Positions 43,921 to 56,230 of a stretch of DNA of 63,400 nt are shown piece by piece. Below the pieces are notes generated by a model that worked only from the letters and a program-made list of their open reading frames with translations, did no database searches and was not told the DNA's origin. The first letter of the stretch is position 1. Each line of letters opens with the position of its first letter. The stretch is from assembly GCA_964500515.1 (NCBI GenBank), contig CAZCNE010000006.1:1-63400 (forward strand), read 5' to 3'. Made by a program: the position numbers and the translations under genes. This DNA is from Altimarinus sp964500515. GTDB taxonomy: Bacteria; Patescibacteriota; Gracilibacteria; BD1-5; UBA6164.

Positions 43921-44468
43921 TTTTTTATATCCGTCAAGTCCAGTTTCTGGATTGAAATAAGCTTTATAAGTATAATGTATATGTATTTAGTAAAGCTCTT
44001 TTACATCTTCTTACTCTCCTAGATGGGAAATACAAAACCTAGTATAATTCCCTTAGTAAACATTTAATGTTTTACTACAAACACAAAAACAACAAAAATA
44101 AAAACAAAAAGTAGTGATTAAATACATTATATCCGTCTTCTCTAGTTAATTTTTACAGAAAGATTGATTAAAGTAGGCGGATATAGCTATTTTTAAATCC
44201 TACATTAAAAAAAATTAAAAATTTTTTTAAAATAAAAACAAAGGAGCATGGTGAATAGCTCCTAAATAATTACCCAAGGATAGTAGGAAACTATATATAA
44301 AGTTCTTTTGAATCTTTATATATAACAGGAAGTAAAGGTTATTTCCAAAAAAACAAATCCTTATTCCCCTGGACAAATAACATATTTTTTATATAGTCCA
44401 GGAAAGTGAATCTGGATTATATAAAAAAGCTAAGTCACTTCTACCAAGAATACTTAGCTTATTTTTTT
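43921..44468 (+). ncRNA. Structured RNA locus, class not identified
   Basis: About 550 nt without coding potential but rich in stems and higher in GC than the surrounding gap. Left part: TATATCCGTC occurs twice (43926-43935, 44128-44137) and either copy can pair with CGGATATA (44178-44185); hairpins TCCAG-TTT-CTGGA (43939-43951) and TAGTAAACAT/ATGTTTTACTA (44054-44077). Right part: AGGAGC/GCTCCT (44242-44263), TATATATAAAG/CTTTATATATA (44292-44324), GGAAGTAA/TTATTTCC (44328-44346), CCTGGAC/GTCCAGG (44368-44402) with outer pairs ATTC/GAAT and ATCC/GGAT. It may be one RNA or two. I could not match RNase P RNA, tmRNA, 6S or SRP RNA convincingly. The strand is inferred from the TATAAT at 43909. 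Confidence 0.45.
44427..44468. terminator. Bidirectional terminator between RNA locus and patatin operon
   Basis: AAGCTAAGT (44427-44435) pairs with ACTTAGCTT (44452-44460). Seven T follow on the plus strand and six on the minus strand. It ends the minus-strand activase-patatin operon 10 nt after its last stop and can end the RNA locus on the plus strand. Confidence 0.88.
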
Positions 44469-44477
44469 GTGAAAAAA

Positions 44478-45281
44478 CTAAATTAAATTTTTAAATACTT
44501 TTTTCGTTTCTTTGTATCAATTTTCAACTATTTTTTCTACACTTTTAAAGTCTATATAATCAAAATTTGATAAATCAGGAGAAATAAAAATTATTTTTTT
44601 TCATTTACTTTTTGCAATTTCTAAACTTAATTCTTCATTAGATTGCATACTTATAGTCAATAATCTATTTAAAACTTCATAATTAAATCAAATTATTCAT
44701 TTTTTATTTAAATCTTTTTTATAATCTATATAATTTTTTGCTTTATTTAATTTGCTATTTACAACAGATACTGCAATTATATTTTTTCAATCAAGAGCTA
44801 AAACTGGTAAATTTTGTTTTAAACCTCAATCAAAAAATAAATTATTTTTTATTTCATAAGGAGAAAATATCAAAGGTATACTTATACTTGCTCTAATTGC
44901 TTCAACAATTAATCATTTTTTAAAAATAAAAGTATTTCAAGACATAGCATCTACAGCAACAATTTTTAAAGGAATTTTTGTGTCTTCTATTTTTTTATCT
45001 CAAAATATCGAATATAGTAATTTAGAAATTTTTTTTCATGAAATAAGTCATCTTTTAAAATTTAAATCCATCAATTTAATCAATTTTAAATCTTTAGATT
45101 TTTCAAAAATTTCAGATGAACTTAATCAAATAGCATAACTTGCTCAAATAATTGATCACATGCTAGTTCAAGCTATTTCATCTATTTTTATATTATTTTC
45201 TTCTATGTATTTTATTGTTCAAATATGTGCAAATCATTTTGCTGTTCATCATCATAAAGCTAAAGAATATGATTTTTTCAT
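44478..45281 (-). CDS. Patatin-like phospholipase
   Basis: A 267-residue lipid acyl hydrolase using a Ser-Asp dyad. The glycine-rich oxyanion loop LGGGTAKGFAHIGTIKYIEE opens the protein, the nucleophile elbow is GTSMGSIIGA (Ser44), and the Asp is in FFDGGLKQNLPVLAL. Almost all these glycines are TGA. No signal peptide or membrane segment is seen, so it acts inside the cell or at the membrane face unless secreted by another route. It starts 2 nt after the giant activase protein, so the two are translated from one message; it is the last gene of the seven-gene run. Confidence 0.92.
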
Positions 45282-45283
45282 AA

Positions 45284-48200
45284 TTATAAATTTTTACTAT
45301 AAAATTTTTCTGGTCACATAATTTTTAATAATGCAAACTTAATTTTACTTTCATCTACTTCTCAATTTTGTGAAAGTAAAGTTTCAATTCTGGATGTTTT
45401 TTTTCTTTTTTTAACAGTTTCATTTAATATAACTGGACTCAAAATTTCTCACATTGTTGAAACCATACATCACTCTGGAGAAATATTTAAAAACAAATCC
45501 GTTTTATTTTCTAACTTATGTATCGCTTCTCAAACATATGGGGAAAGTTCTCACATAGGTTTCAATGTTGGAATTATCCTTTTAGCATCATTTAAAATAT
45601 TTTGCATTTTTTCAGGAACTTCAATTCAAGCTGCTTTATATAAAGGATTTATCAAAATATTTCTAAAAAGTTTAGATAATATTTTTATTTTTTTAATAAG
45701 TTTTTTATTGTTTTTTAGATTATTTAATAATTTTTTTTCATTATTATTAAAATCATGCATTAATATTTCAAATACATTATTTTCTTCTTGTAAAACTTGT
45801 ATTTTACTTTCAATTAAATACTCAAAATATATCCAAATTGGAGAATAGGAAATTTCAAATTTATTTAATCAAAGAGTGTTTAATACTGTATTGTATATCA
45901 TATTTACCTGAGCTACTCTCATATATGCTTCCCCATCAATATGAATTTTAATTTTTTTATCTTTTAAATTATTTTTATTCCATTTTTTATTAAATAATTT
46001 TAATTCTTTTCTAATTCAATTATTGTTATAAAGTCAATATGCATAATATTTAAACAAATTGTCTAAAGATATTTTTTGAGAAATTTTTAAAAATTTTAAT
46101 TTTAACTTTGAAGGATTTGAGTTTTCAAATAAAAAAAGTATTTTTTCTTTCAATTTTTTAAAGTCAATTAAAAACTTATTAAACTCTTCTTTATTTTTAC
46201 AATTTGTTCAATATTTCATATATAAACTATGCATTACTCATTGTATAATAAATGCTTGAAAAGCTTGAATCATTCACCATTCTTCAACTCCTATACTATA
46301 TCAAGAATCTTCTTTACCAATTAAAAAATTTACTATATTTTTTTCTAAACCTATGGAACTATCAAAATTATTTAAAATATTTGGTAATTCTTTATGCATA
46401 TACAACTTATGTAACATAAAATATTGTCATTGGCGACAAGGTCAATCTCAAGCATTATCAAAAATAAAGACTCTAGTTTTTCACTCTAGTTCTCCAATTT
46501 TTTTTCTATTTATAAAATCATTTACAGCTTCAATCGAATCAGAAAAAACTCAAGCTAGAGGAGCACAAACTGTATCTCAAACATATTTTCTTCAATTTTT
46601 TATTATTTTTTCTAAATCATAATTATCATCATAATTATCAATACAAGTGTATCAACAAGCTCTCATAACAGAAACTAAATATTGATTATCATTTAAAGTT
46701 GGAAAGTAAACAACATCAGTTTCTTTATTTAACAAATTTCAACTATAATTATCTAAATATTTAAAAGTGAAATTATCTAATTTGTTATAATCTAAATTTA
46801 TATTATCAACTAGTTGCTTCATGTAAGTATTAACTCTATTTTCTAAATGAGCAAGTTCATTAATTGCGGCATCAGACTGAATTGTAAGAAAAGGAATATC
46901 TTTTGTTATTTCCTGAATATATGGAAAATTTACAGTATCAGGTCAACATTTAAAAGTAGAAACTAAAGAAATTCATAAAGTAGATTTTGTTTTACCTGTT
47001 TCTATATTTTCAAATAATTTTTTTATTTTTGGATTTTTTATTATATTATGCAAATTTCTATTTCTAACTCCATTAACAAGAGATAATATATAATGAGGAT
47101 TTCTCCAATATAAATAATTATAATCAGATGATAAATCTATATTTAAAACATATGATGGTATAGTCAAAACTCATTTTTCATTGAAAAGTTTTCAGGCATG
47201 ACTATCATAAACTCAAGGGTTCAACACATATTCTCTTCAACAAATTATAATTATATCAATTTCTTTTTTTATAGCAGTTTCAAGCAAAGGGATTAAAGAT
47301 TCTTCGTATCTATTTCTCATTTCATTATGTTTTTTTATTGCATAATCAATAGATTTTTTAAAATCTTGTATATTTGTTTTTATTCAATATGAGATTAAAA
47401 TTTCAGAAAATTTAGTATAGATTTGTGATGAAATATACTCACTTTCAAAACTATCCATTTTAATATCAAAAACAAAAAAATTAGCTCAGGGATTATGATT
47501 TTTTCAATATAACATCGAAGTTAAAATTCATCACTGATTTATTGTACACGTTCTTCATAAACTTGATTCTCAAGTATCCAGAAACTCAATTTGGGGTATT
47601 AAAATATATTTATGTTTTTCATTAGAGAGTCTAATCATTTGTCATGTAGCTCAAAGATTTGGCGCACAAGTATCTATATTTAGATAAGGTTGAGCTATTA
47701 ATGTGTCTGATTTTTTTACATTATCTATATATACATTTATATCATAATAAGAAAATATCTGAGAAAAAAAGTATGCGAATTCAGATACAGCAAAACTTCT
47801 AGGAATTATAATTCTATTTTCTTCTTCTGAACTTGGATAAATTTCATCATGAATTTTGTTTATTGTTTGTTTATAATAATCTTCTATTTTATCAACATCA
47901 CTGGACTTTTTTTCTTCATTTACAGGTCAACAACCTCACAACATTATATATCAAGATGTTCAATCTGATTTTATAAAATTTAACATTGATCTATTACAAC
48001 TTGCATTTTTATCTCAACAAACTGCTCATCTACATACAAATAATTTTTTTTCAAATTTTTTATTTATAAATAAATCTAAATCAAGTTTTTCAGTTATATT
48101 ATTATTTCAACTAAAACTATTTATTAGTCAAAAACATGCTCTATGTCACGGATTACTTGGAACATATCAAAATATATTTGAGGATAAAATATCTTTTAAT

Positions 48201-49963
48201 CTTTTTATTACAGCTAGAGGTAAAGGATCACTAAGCATTGTTTGTCAATGTAATAAAACAAGACAATTTTTAGGAAAAGTTACTTGACTCCACAAAGTTC
48301 TTGCCATATTTTCTACAATTGCCCAATAACAAGAAGCTAATATTTGATCTTTTCAAATTCATTCTGCTTGTAAAATTTTTGCATTCTCCATTAAAAAAAC
48401 TGCACAAGTGGCATTCATATCATATGCTTTTGATGCATTAAAAGCCATTTCACAAGCTTTATTTATATCTTCAATTCAAAATAATGATTTTAATGTATCC
48501 ATTAAACTTCAAGTTCAAGCTGAACATTTTAAATTCATTGCATTATCAAGTAAATCTCAATCTTTCAAAGATACAACAGAAATTTTTGTATCTTCTCATC
48601 ATACATCAACTAAAATACATAAATCCGAATTTATATCATATCATTTATTTTGTAAATAATTTATATAAGTTTTTGCTTCGTCTATTGATCATCTTGCATG
48701 TGCATAATTTTCTACTAAAACATTGATATTTTCTGATAAATGAGGATATATCTCTCTTAAAACTTTCTGAACTTGATATCTTCAACTTCATGTAATTCAA
48801 ATATTTTGAACTAAAATTTCTGTATATCAATTACTTTTTAAATCATTAAAAATATATTTAATTGTCTCTATCGTATCTCAATGATTTGTATATGAATTCA
48901 AAAATATAAGATTATTATTTGTATCAGAAATAACAATTTTTGCCATTGTAGATCAAACATCAAGTCATATATTAACTTTTAAGCCTTTTTTATTAATATC
49001 TAAATTTATTTTTAAATTTTTTTCTCTTTTATAAAAATTATGTTTTGTATAACTATCATATAAACTATGAAAAGATGGATATTCTAAAAGAGTTGCTCAT
49101 TTTTGTTCTATTATAGGCTGAGATTTTTTGAAGTTATTTCATAATTTTTCTTTCAACAACTCAATTCATGAAAAAATAAGATCATTACCTTCATCATAAA
49201 TTACTTTATTAGTTCAGTGCGCCTTAAAATAATCATCTGCACAATTTCTAGCATATTCCCATTTAAATATACCTCAAGTTAAATAAACAATATCTATTCA
49301 ATCTACAAATTTTTTACAAGCTTTTAATACTTCTGATTTCAAAGTTACAGCTAATGCATTTTCAAGAGGAATTCATTGATTTTTATCTGAAATAGTTGCT
49401 GAAGATGCAAAAACTCAACACCTATCTGCCCTAATTAAAATTGATTTTCTTTTACTAAATCATTTTTCTCACAAATAATCTTTTAAAACTGTATCTAAAT
49501 CTGATTCATTTATTCATAATTTTTGTAATATCCTTGCAATATTTATTCAAGATCAAGCTCAACAATGTGGATTTATAAAAATATTATCTTTATATAAATT
49601 TCAAGTTTGATCTAAAGTAATTCATGAATATCAAGATGCTGAAATTTCAAGTATTCATATATTTTTATATTTTTTATTTTCATCAATTATTTTTTTTCAA
49701 GCCATCCATAAAGATGATATTGAAGAGACATTTTCTCACTGAGGAAAAATTTTATCGATAGATTTGGATAATTTTCATGTTATAAATACATTTTTAGGAT
49801 TTTTTGTTCATGTTATTTCTTTAATTTGTGCATATACTTCATATTTTTCAAATAATTTTTTAATTTCATCTTCACTTTTTATAAAAATTTTTTTGCTTAT
49901 TTTTTTATCTCAAGAAAAAATTTTTATTTTAATATTTTGAATTCATGCATCAATAATCAACAT
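45284..49963 (-). CDS. Giant acyl-CoA dehydratase activase/dehydratase fusion protein
   Basis: A 1,559-residue protein. Residues about 1-290 form a degenerate BadF/BcrD-type ASKHA ATPase domain (RADRCGVFASSATISDKNQG, LENALAVTLKSE). About 325-610 form a second, canonical one: LDVGSTMAKIVISD, LVDVGGEDTKISVV, CSAGTGSLMDTL and YWAIVENMARTL. A cysteine cluster FVCRGAVCGDKNASCNRS (near 650) and GGCGPVNEE suggest iron-sulphur ligands. The remaining 850 residues resemble the DUF2229/HgdB-like 2-hydroxyacyl-CoA dehydratase part. Known relatives couple ATP hydrolysis to one-electron activation of a [4Fe-4S] dehydratase or reductase; the substrate here is unknown. It starts 72 nt after the YiiX gene and is followed by patatin after 2 nt. 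Confidence 0.88.
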
Positions 49964-50035
49964 AATTTTTAAAGTTTAATATTTAAAATACTTACAACAA
50001 TATAATTATTTATTGTTTATTTTCAATTTAAAAAT

Positions 50036-51334
50036 TTATTTCAAAAAAAATGCAATTTTAGATCTTTTATAAGATTTTTTCAATTCATCGATTGAATTTA
50101 TAAAATTTTCTCAAGTTTTTTCAATACTATCAATAAAAAAAACTCAATTTATTTTTGTTTTTAAAGAAAAATTTCATTCTGAATATTCCCTAACAAAATT
50201 ATTTGGTGGATAAGTTATAGAAAATCATATTTTTTTTAATTGTATTTGTATTCATATATCTTCCTCAAATTCTTTTGCGTAGGATTTTAAAACTAATGCA
50301 GAACAAATTAATTTAGAATCTAAGTTAAAATTTAACATAAAATCATAAGATTTTCATACATTTTTTAATGCATTATTTATAGACCTATTTATTTTTTCTT
50401 GATAAAAATTTGTTCTAAAAACAGCAAAATAATCATTTAAAAAAACAAAATCCTTTATGTTAACTATAGAAACTCATTTCCCTGTTGCTTCTATAATATA
50501 ATTTTCATTATCATCAAGATTGTTTAAATCATTATATTTATACTTCTTTTTAATTTCTTTTCAAGTTCACAAATACATTGCCATATGTTTCCAAAATCAA
50601 GGAATTAAAATATTTTTTATATACCGATTTCATCTAATTAAAAGTATATCTCAAGCCTTTGAAATTTGTAAATATTTATTTAAATTTTCTTCATTAATTA
50701 ATCATTTTTTTCTTCTTGTTAATCTTATTTCTCTGATAAACATTCATACATTTTTTGAAATAAAAAATAATCATTTATAAATTTTAGCTCCAAGAAAATT
50801 ATATAAATTATAATAATTAAAATAAAGTCTATCTTTTATAAAAATGTCATCAATCTCATAAAGAAGTATTATAATTTTTTCATCTAAATATTTTTTAAAA
50901 AACATAATAAATGTCACAGGAAAATTAAATACATATATATATTTTGGCTTATAAATATAATTTACATAATAATAAAAATCTTTTTTAAAATTTTCATTTA
51001 AAAAATTTCTTATAAATTTATCATGATTTCAAAAATTTTCAGTTAAATCAAGTATAGATTTATAATAAAAATGAAGTATAATTTTTCTTAAAGCTAATTT
51101 ATTGTAATCAACAATAAAAAAATATTTTCTAAAAGCTGTTTTTTTTAATAAAAATATTAATTTTTCAAAAAATGTTGTGTATCTTAACCAAAAATTCTTA
51201 AATTCTTCTTTATCTTTTTTAAAATAACTAAAATCTTTTTTATTTAAAATTTTTAATTTTTTTAAATCAACAAGCAAAACTTTATATTCTATTTTCAATT
51301 TTTGTAGTTCATCAAGAAAATTTAAAAAATCCAT
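50036..51334 (-). CDS. YiiX-like permuted papain-fold enzyme
   Basis: A 432-residue protein. The C-terminal 200 residues match the YiiX/YebB group of circularly permuted NlpC/P60-like enzymes: ISKAGDILLIRGNRYI, the catalytic His in WKHMAMYLGTGKE, IIEATGKGVSIVNIKDFVF and the catalytic Cys in DSKLICSALVLKSY. The family cleaves amide bonds or works on lipids, substrates mostly unknown. The first 220 residues are a Phe/Tyr/Lys-rich region of unknown fold without a signal peptide. It starts 4 nt after the spermidine-synthase-like gene, so it is co-transcribed. Confidence 0.82.
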
Positions 51335-51338
51335 ATAT

Positions 51339-52820
51339 CTATTTAATAGCTTTTAATGTATAATTATCGACAGGTGCGTAATCATCAGTCAACAAAGGCA
51401 TATCTTCAACAATATCTTTTTTATAAACTTTTGTTAACAAATTTTTTATTTTTTCATCATTAGTTTTTTTAGTTAAATCAAATTTAGCTTTACTTGCAAT
51501 TACAACTATATTTTGAACTAAATTTTCTTTTTCATCGCTCGTTTTAAAAACCAGTATATTTGGAAAAATTTGCTTTATAGTTTTATATTCTGCTCTAAAA
51601 AATTCTCATTTAGATCAAGAAAAAGCAGAAATTAAGTTTATAATAATAGTTCAATCATCACCTAAAGAATCATACATTTTTTGATAAGACTCAAGGGTTG
51701 TTAAATTAAATGGTAAGGAAAAATATGATTTAAAAGCGTCTCAAAAAATCACATCATATTTTTTTGTATTTTTATTAAGATAAGTTCTTCAGTCTTCATA
51801 AACCAATTTTAAATTTGAACTTTCTTTCAAATCAAAATGTTTTTTTGCTATACTAGTAAATCACGGATCAATTTCAACAACATCAATTTTTTTTCAAGAA
51901 AATTTTTCCAAAAAATATGATGGATAAACATATCAAGCTCATCATATCATCAATGCATTTTGAAAATTTGGATTAAAATATGAAATTAAATCATAATATT
52001 TTGTGTACTCAAAAACTAAATTAGAATTGTCATTTATATATTTTGCTGAACTAAATTCATTATTTATAAGAAGAAGTTTTACTTTTTTTCATTTATAATC
52101 AACTTTATCATAAACTGTCGCTCTATTATACATCGTATCATAAACAAATATATTATTTTTGTTTAAATAAATACTATAATATTTTTGAAAAATAAATAAT
52201 AAAACTATTAAAATTATTAAAATTATTTTTGATTTTTTATATGTTTTAAACTCCAAAAATATTGAAACAATAATGAAAATAAGCGAAATAAATAGTATTA
52301 TATTATTTGTTCAAAAAAAAGGAATTAAAAAAAATCAAGCAAAAAAAGTTCAAAATATGCTTCATAGTGTAGAAATAGCATAAATATTTCAAATTTCTTT
52401 TCAGGAATTTTTAAGTGAATTAATTTTTAATTTTGCTATATATGGAGAGACTAATCCAAAAAAAACACTAATTGGAGCAAATAATACTATTGAAGCTATA
52501 AGTCAATTTAATATAATGCTTGAAAATACATTTTGTAAAGATGACAAAAACTGGTCTTTAAAAGCATAAATTGCTAACAATAATCAAGTAATTATTAAAA
52601 AAAATGATGATAAAATTCAAATATTTGAATTTTTATCTGCAATTTTTCATCATATATAATACCCCAAACTTAAACTTCCTAAAATAATTCAAATTATGTT
52701 TGTCCATACAATAAAAGAGGTTCAAAAATATGGTCAAATAATCCTTGATCAAAGAAGTTCAAAAATCATTACTCAAGCTCATGCTAAAAATAAAGCTATG
52801 TTTAATTTTGTTTTTTCCAT
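51339..52820 (-). CDS. Spermidine-synthase-like protein fused to a membrane domain
   Basis: A 493-residue protein. About seven hydrophobic segments fill residues 5-220; a class I methyltransferase-fold aminopropyltransferase domain follows (about 240-490): MIGGAGYVYPSYFLEKF, VDVVEIDPGFTSIAKKHF, LVYEDGRTYLNK, YDVIFGDAFKSYFSLPFNLT and a terminal LTDDYAPVDNYTLKAI. Membrane-fused members of this family are known but rarely characterised, and polyamine synthesis is not assured: many such proteins lack activity. It lies between a DUF2339 protein (4-nt gap) and the YiiX protein (4 nt). TAG stop. Confidence 0.85.
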
Positions 52821-52824
52821 AAAA

Positions 52825-55800
52825 TTATATAAGTTCTATTATTCAACCTTCTAAAACAAATATGTCTAACAATTCTATAACTCTATCATAATCTTTTTTT
52901 GATAATTGTCTTTCATAATTTAATTTGAAGTTTTCATAAAATTCTTTTAGCTCTCAAGGTTTAAAATAATTTTTCTTATTTTGGTCAATAATAATTTTTC
53001 ATATTTTTACTAAATTTTTAGTTCTAATAGTTGCTTTTTTTCATCAGTTAAATGTTAATTTAACTGCATTTTTATCTCAAACATCAATTTGATCAATTTG
53101 TTTATTGACAATATTTTTAGTTGAATTATTGTTTGTAATTTTTGATAAAAATAGTAGATTAAAATCCTTTTTAAAAGATAAATTATTTTTTTTGTATAAA
53201 CTAGATATATAAATCATAATTCATCAAACAAGTAAAAAAGCTATTACTCTTACAATTTCATTGTTGATTCATGCCCAAATATCATAAAAAACTATCTTTA
53301 TCAATGTTATGATCAAAACAAAAAGTCAAATTAATCTAAATTTTTCATATTTTTTAAAAATTCATAAATGTACAGAAAATAAAGATAGTATTCCCCAATA
53401 AATTGTTAAATAAAAACTATTGTCTGTATAATAATAAATATATTCTGAACTTATTATAAATAAATAAGAATAAAATATAATATAGTAAAAATTGTTATTT
53501 TTATCGTTAAAAAATTTATAATGCAATGTAAAAAATAAGATTGATAAAAAATTTATAATGTAGTTTAAAAAATATGGTGAAATAGCCACAGAACTAAATT
53601 CAGAATAAACTATATAATTGTAATTAAAATTTATTTGAGCAAATAAAAATAAAATAATAAAAACAAAACTTGTATTTTTAAATGAAGAATCTTTAAAATA
53701 AGTATAAATAAAATTTATTGTTCATACAAATATCAAGCTATAAATCAAATTATAACCGATATTTGAAAAGTCTAAGATGTAGATAATATTAAAATAAACT
53801 ATAAAAAGTCAGATTGCATGCAAAGTTTTTGTTATAGACTTTACTTTTAATTCTGATTTTACAATAATTTTATAATAATTAAAGAAAATTAATAAGCATA
53901 TGATAAAAATTCAAATCAAGTTAATGTATGTTAAATTTTCAAAAAATAACAATATTCACGCAAAGATTCCAATTCAAAACAAGAAATTTCAAATATATCA
54001 TAAAATATTTGATTTAGATTTTACTGCAAAAAATAATATAATACTTGATTCAAGTAACCAAATCAACTCAATAATAATAGGTGTATTTGAAAATAATAAT
54101 GCAACTGAAATTGTAAAAAATGAAATTGCTATAATAAGTACAGAATATATGAAATCAATTTTAATATTAGTTGTTTTATCAGTTACTAAATTTGATTCTA
54201 ATTTTTTACTTTCTATACTTGAAAACATAAAAAATCATCAAATAAAATATATAATTGCTAAAATTACAAATATTATTCACAGAGAAATTCAATGAAAAAC
54301 TATATCTCAAAATTTATAAATATTAAATCATACAAAAAAAGCTCAAAAAACATATCAAATTATCAAATTTACAAGATTATCTACAAATAAATTTTTATTG
54401 ATAAAAGGAATTATATAATTAAAAGCAAAAAATGTTAAAACAATTATAAAAGAATAGTAAATATAATTAATCTCATAACTGATAATTGGAATAAGAGTAA
54501 GAATTGTGATTATTGTTCATAAACCATAAAGAAAGTTAAGTCACTTTTTAAACGAAAAGTAATATGATGAAATTAAAAATAAAAATCAAGTTAATGAAAC
54601 TGAAAAAAATGTGTATAAATCAAATACTTGAAAATTATCCAAAGAAAGACTAAAATTAATAAAACTATTTCATACAATTAAAAATACTCATAAAATTAAA
54701 AAAAATAAATATTTAAATTTTTCTCAAACAATATCATACAAAAAAATAGGAAAAATATAAAAATATGAAGCTAAAAATAAAAAAAGTAATAAAATAGAAT
54801 TAAGTCACACCTCTCAAGCAAATATAGTAGATAAAACAATTAAAAGAGGAAAAAATAATATAAAAGTAAATGATTTTATGATTAACTTTGAAATAAATAA
54901 AGAATTTATGATTAATAATAAAAATAAAGATATTGATAATAAAATAATTCAATAAACTGTTCAAATAATATTTAATCAAAATACAATAAATGTTAAAAAT
55001 ATATATGAAATTATGAAATTTATTTCAATTTTTTTATGAAAATTATTTTTATACAATAAAAATATACTTGAAAAATTTATAATTAAAAATCATATTATAA
55101 TTTGAACTATATTGAAATCTTTCAAGGGAAATATTTTTAAATACAAAAGCAATAAATTTCATAAAACAAGACTTATAAATTGCACTGTTATAGATAAAGC
55201 TTTGTCATTTTCTTTATAATATGTAGCAATAACATATCATCAAATGCTTAAAATTACACTATAAATTACCATAAACAAAATAGAGTAAATATTTCAAGTT
55301 AAGATTGGAATAGTATAAGAAAATATTAAAGAAAAAAGTAGTAGAGTTTTTGATTTAAAAACAAAAGATGTAACAATTGATAAAATCGTGTTTAAAATCA
55401 AAAATCAAAAAGTAAGCAAATCTGATAAAACTCAAGTTTCTCAATCCAAGATAAGATATTTTCAAGATAAAATTACTATATAATTAATTAAGATTCAAGC
55501 TCAAAGTAAAACCATAGCTTCTTGTTCGTATCATTTTTTTTCAAGAAAAATTCAAGTAAAATAAACAAGAATTCAAAAAGCAAATCATATAATTATTTTT
55601 GCTACAGGTCAAACATAATTATAAATTAATCACATTAAAAATAAAATTCCCAAAGCAAGTAATATTCATCAAATTTTTGCAATTATATTTTCTGAAAAAA
55701 AATCTTTCATATACAAATAAAATTTTGAAGGCTCTTTTTTCTTCTTATCATTTTTTGTGTATTCTTTTATTTTTTGATTATCAATAACTTTGTTTTCTTG

Positions 55801-56211
55801 TATTTTCTTAGTTTGAAAATCTGTTTTTATTTCATTAACTTGTTTAATTTCATTTCAAATTTCATCTTGATTTTCAAGAATTTGAGTTTCTATTACTTTT
55901 TCAATAACTGACTCTTTTATTACATTTTCATTTGTACTAACATTATTTTCTTTTTCTTTACTGATTTTTACTTTATCAACAATTGATTTTGAAATCTGTA
56001 CTCAAGATCATTCAAGTTTTTGTATAGTAAATTCTATAACTTCCTTTTTAAATTTATCAACTTCATCATGTATATATTTTTTATTTGTTATTATTTTAAT
56101 TGCTATAGCCACAAAAATTGCAAATAAAATTAAATCTCAATCTATAATTGAAATAACTAAAAAAGCAAGTATAGAAATAATCCAGGAAAAAATATTTAAT
56201 AAGCTTTTCAT
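52825..56211 (-). CDS. DUF2339-type giant membrane protein
   Basis: A 1,128-residue polytopic protein with roughly 25-30 hydrophobic segments. Layout: one or two spans at the N-terminus, a charged coiled-coil and low-complexity cytoplasmic part (residues 45-165), then continuous spans from the typical IIAKIGGILLALGILFLMGL start. This is the architecture of DUF2339 (predicted membrane) proteins, whose function is unknown. A charged C-terminal tail of about 120 residues follows. It starts 19 nt after the TSP3-repeat gene. Confidence 0.8.
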
Positions 56212-56230
56212 AAAAAATTTGTTAATAATA

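Noticed and set aside
43921..44468. Assigning the RNA locus to tmRNA or RNase P RNA
   Set aside because: I found no GGGG...ACCA acceptor pair or tag ending in ALAA, and no GAGGAAAGUCC or AGAUGAAU core; resemblance is only partial.
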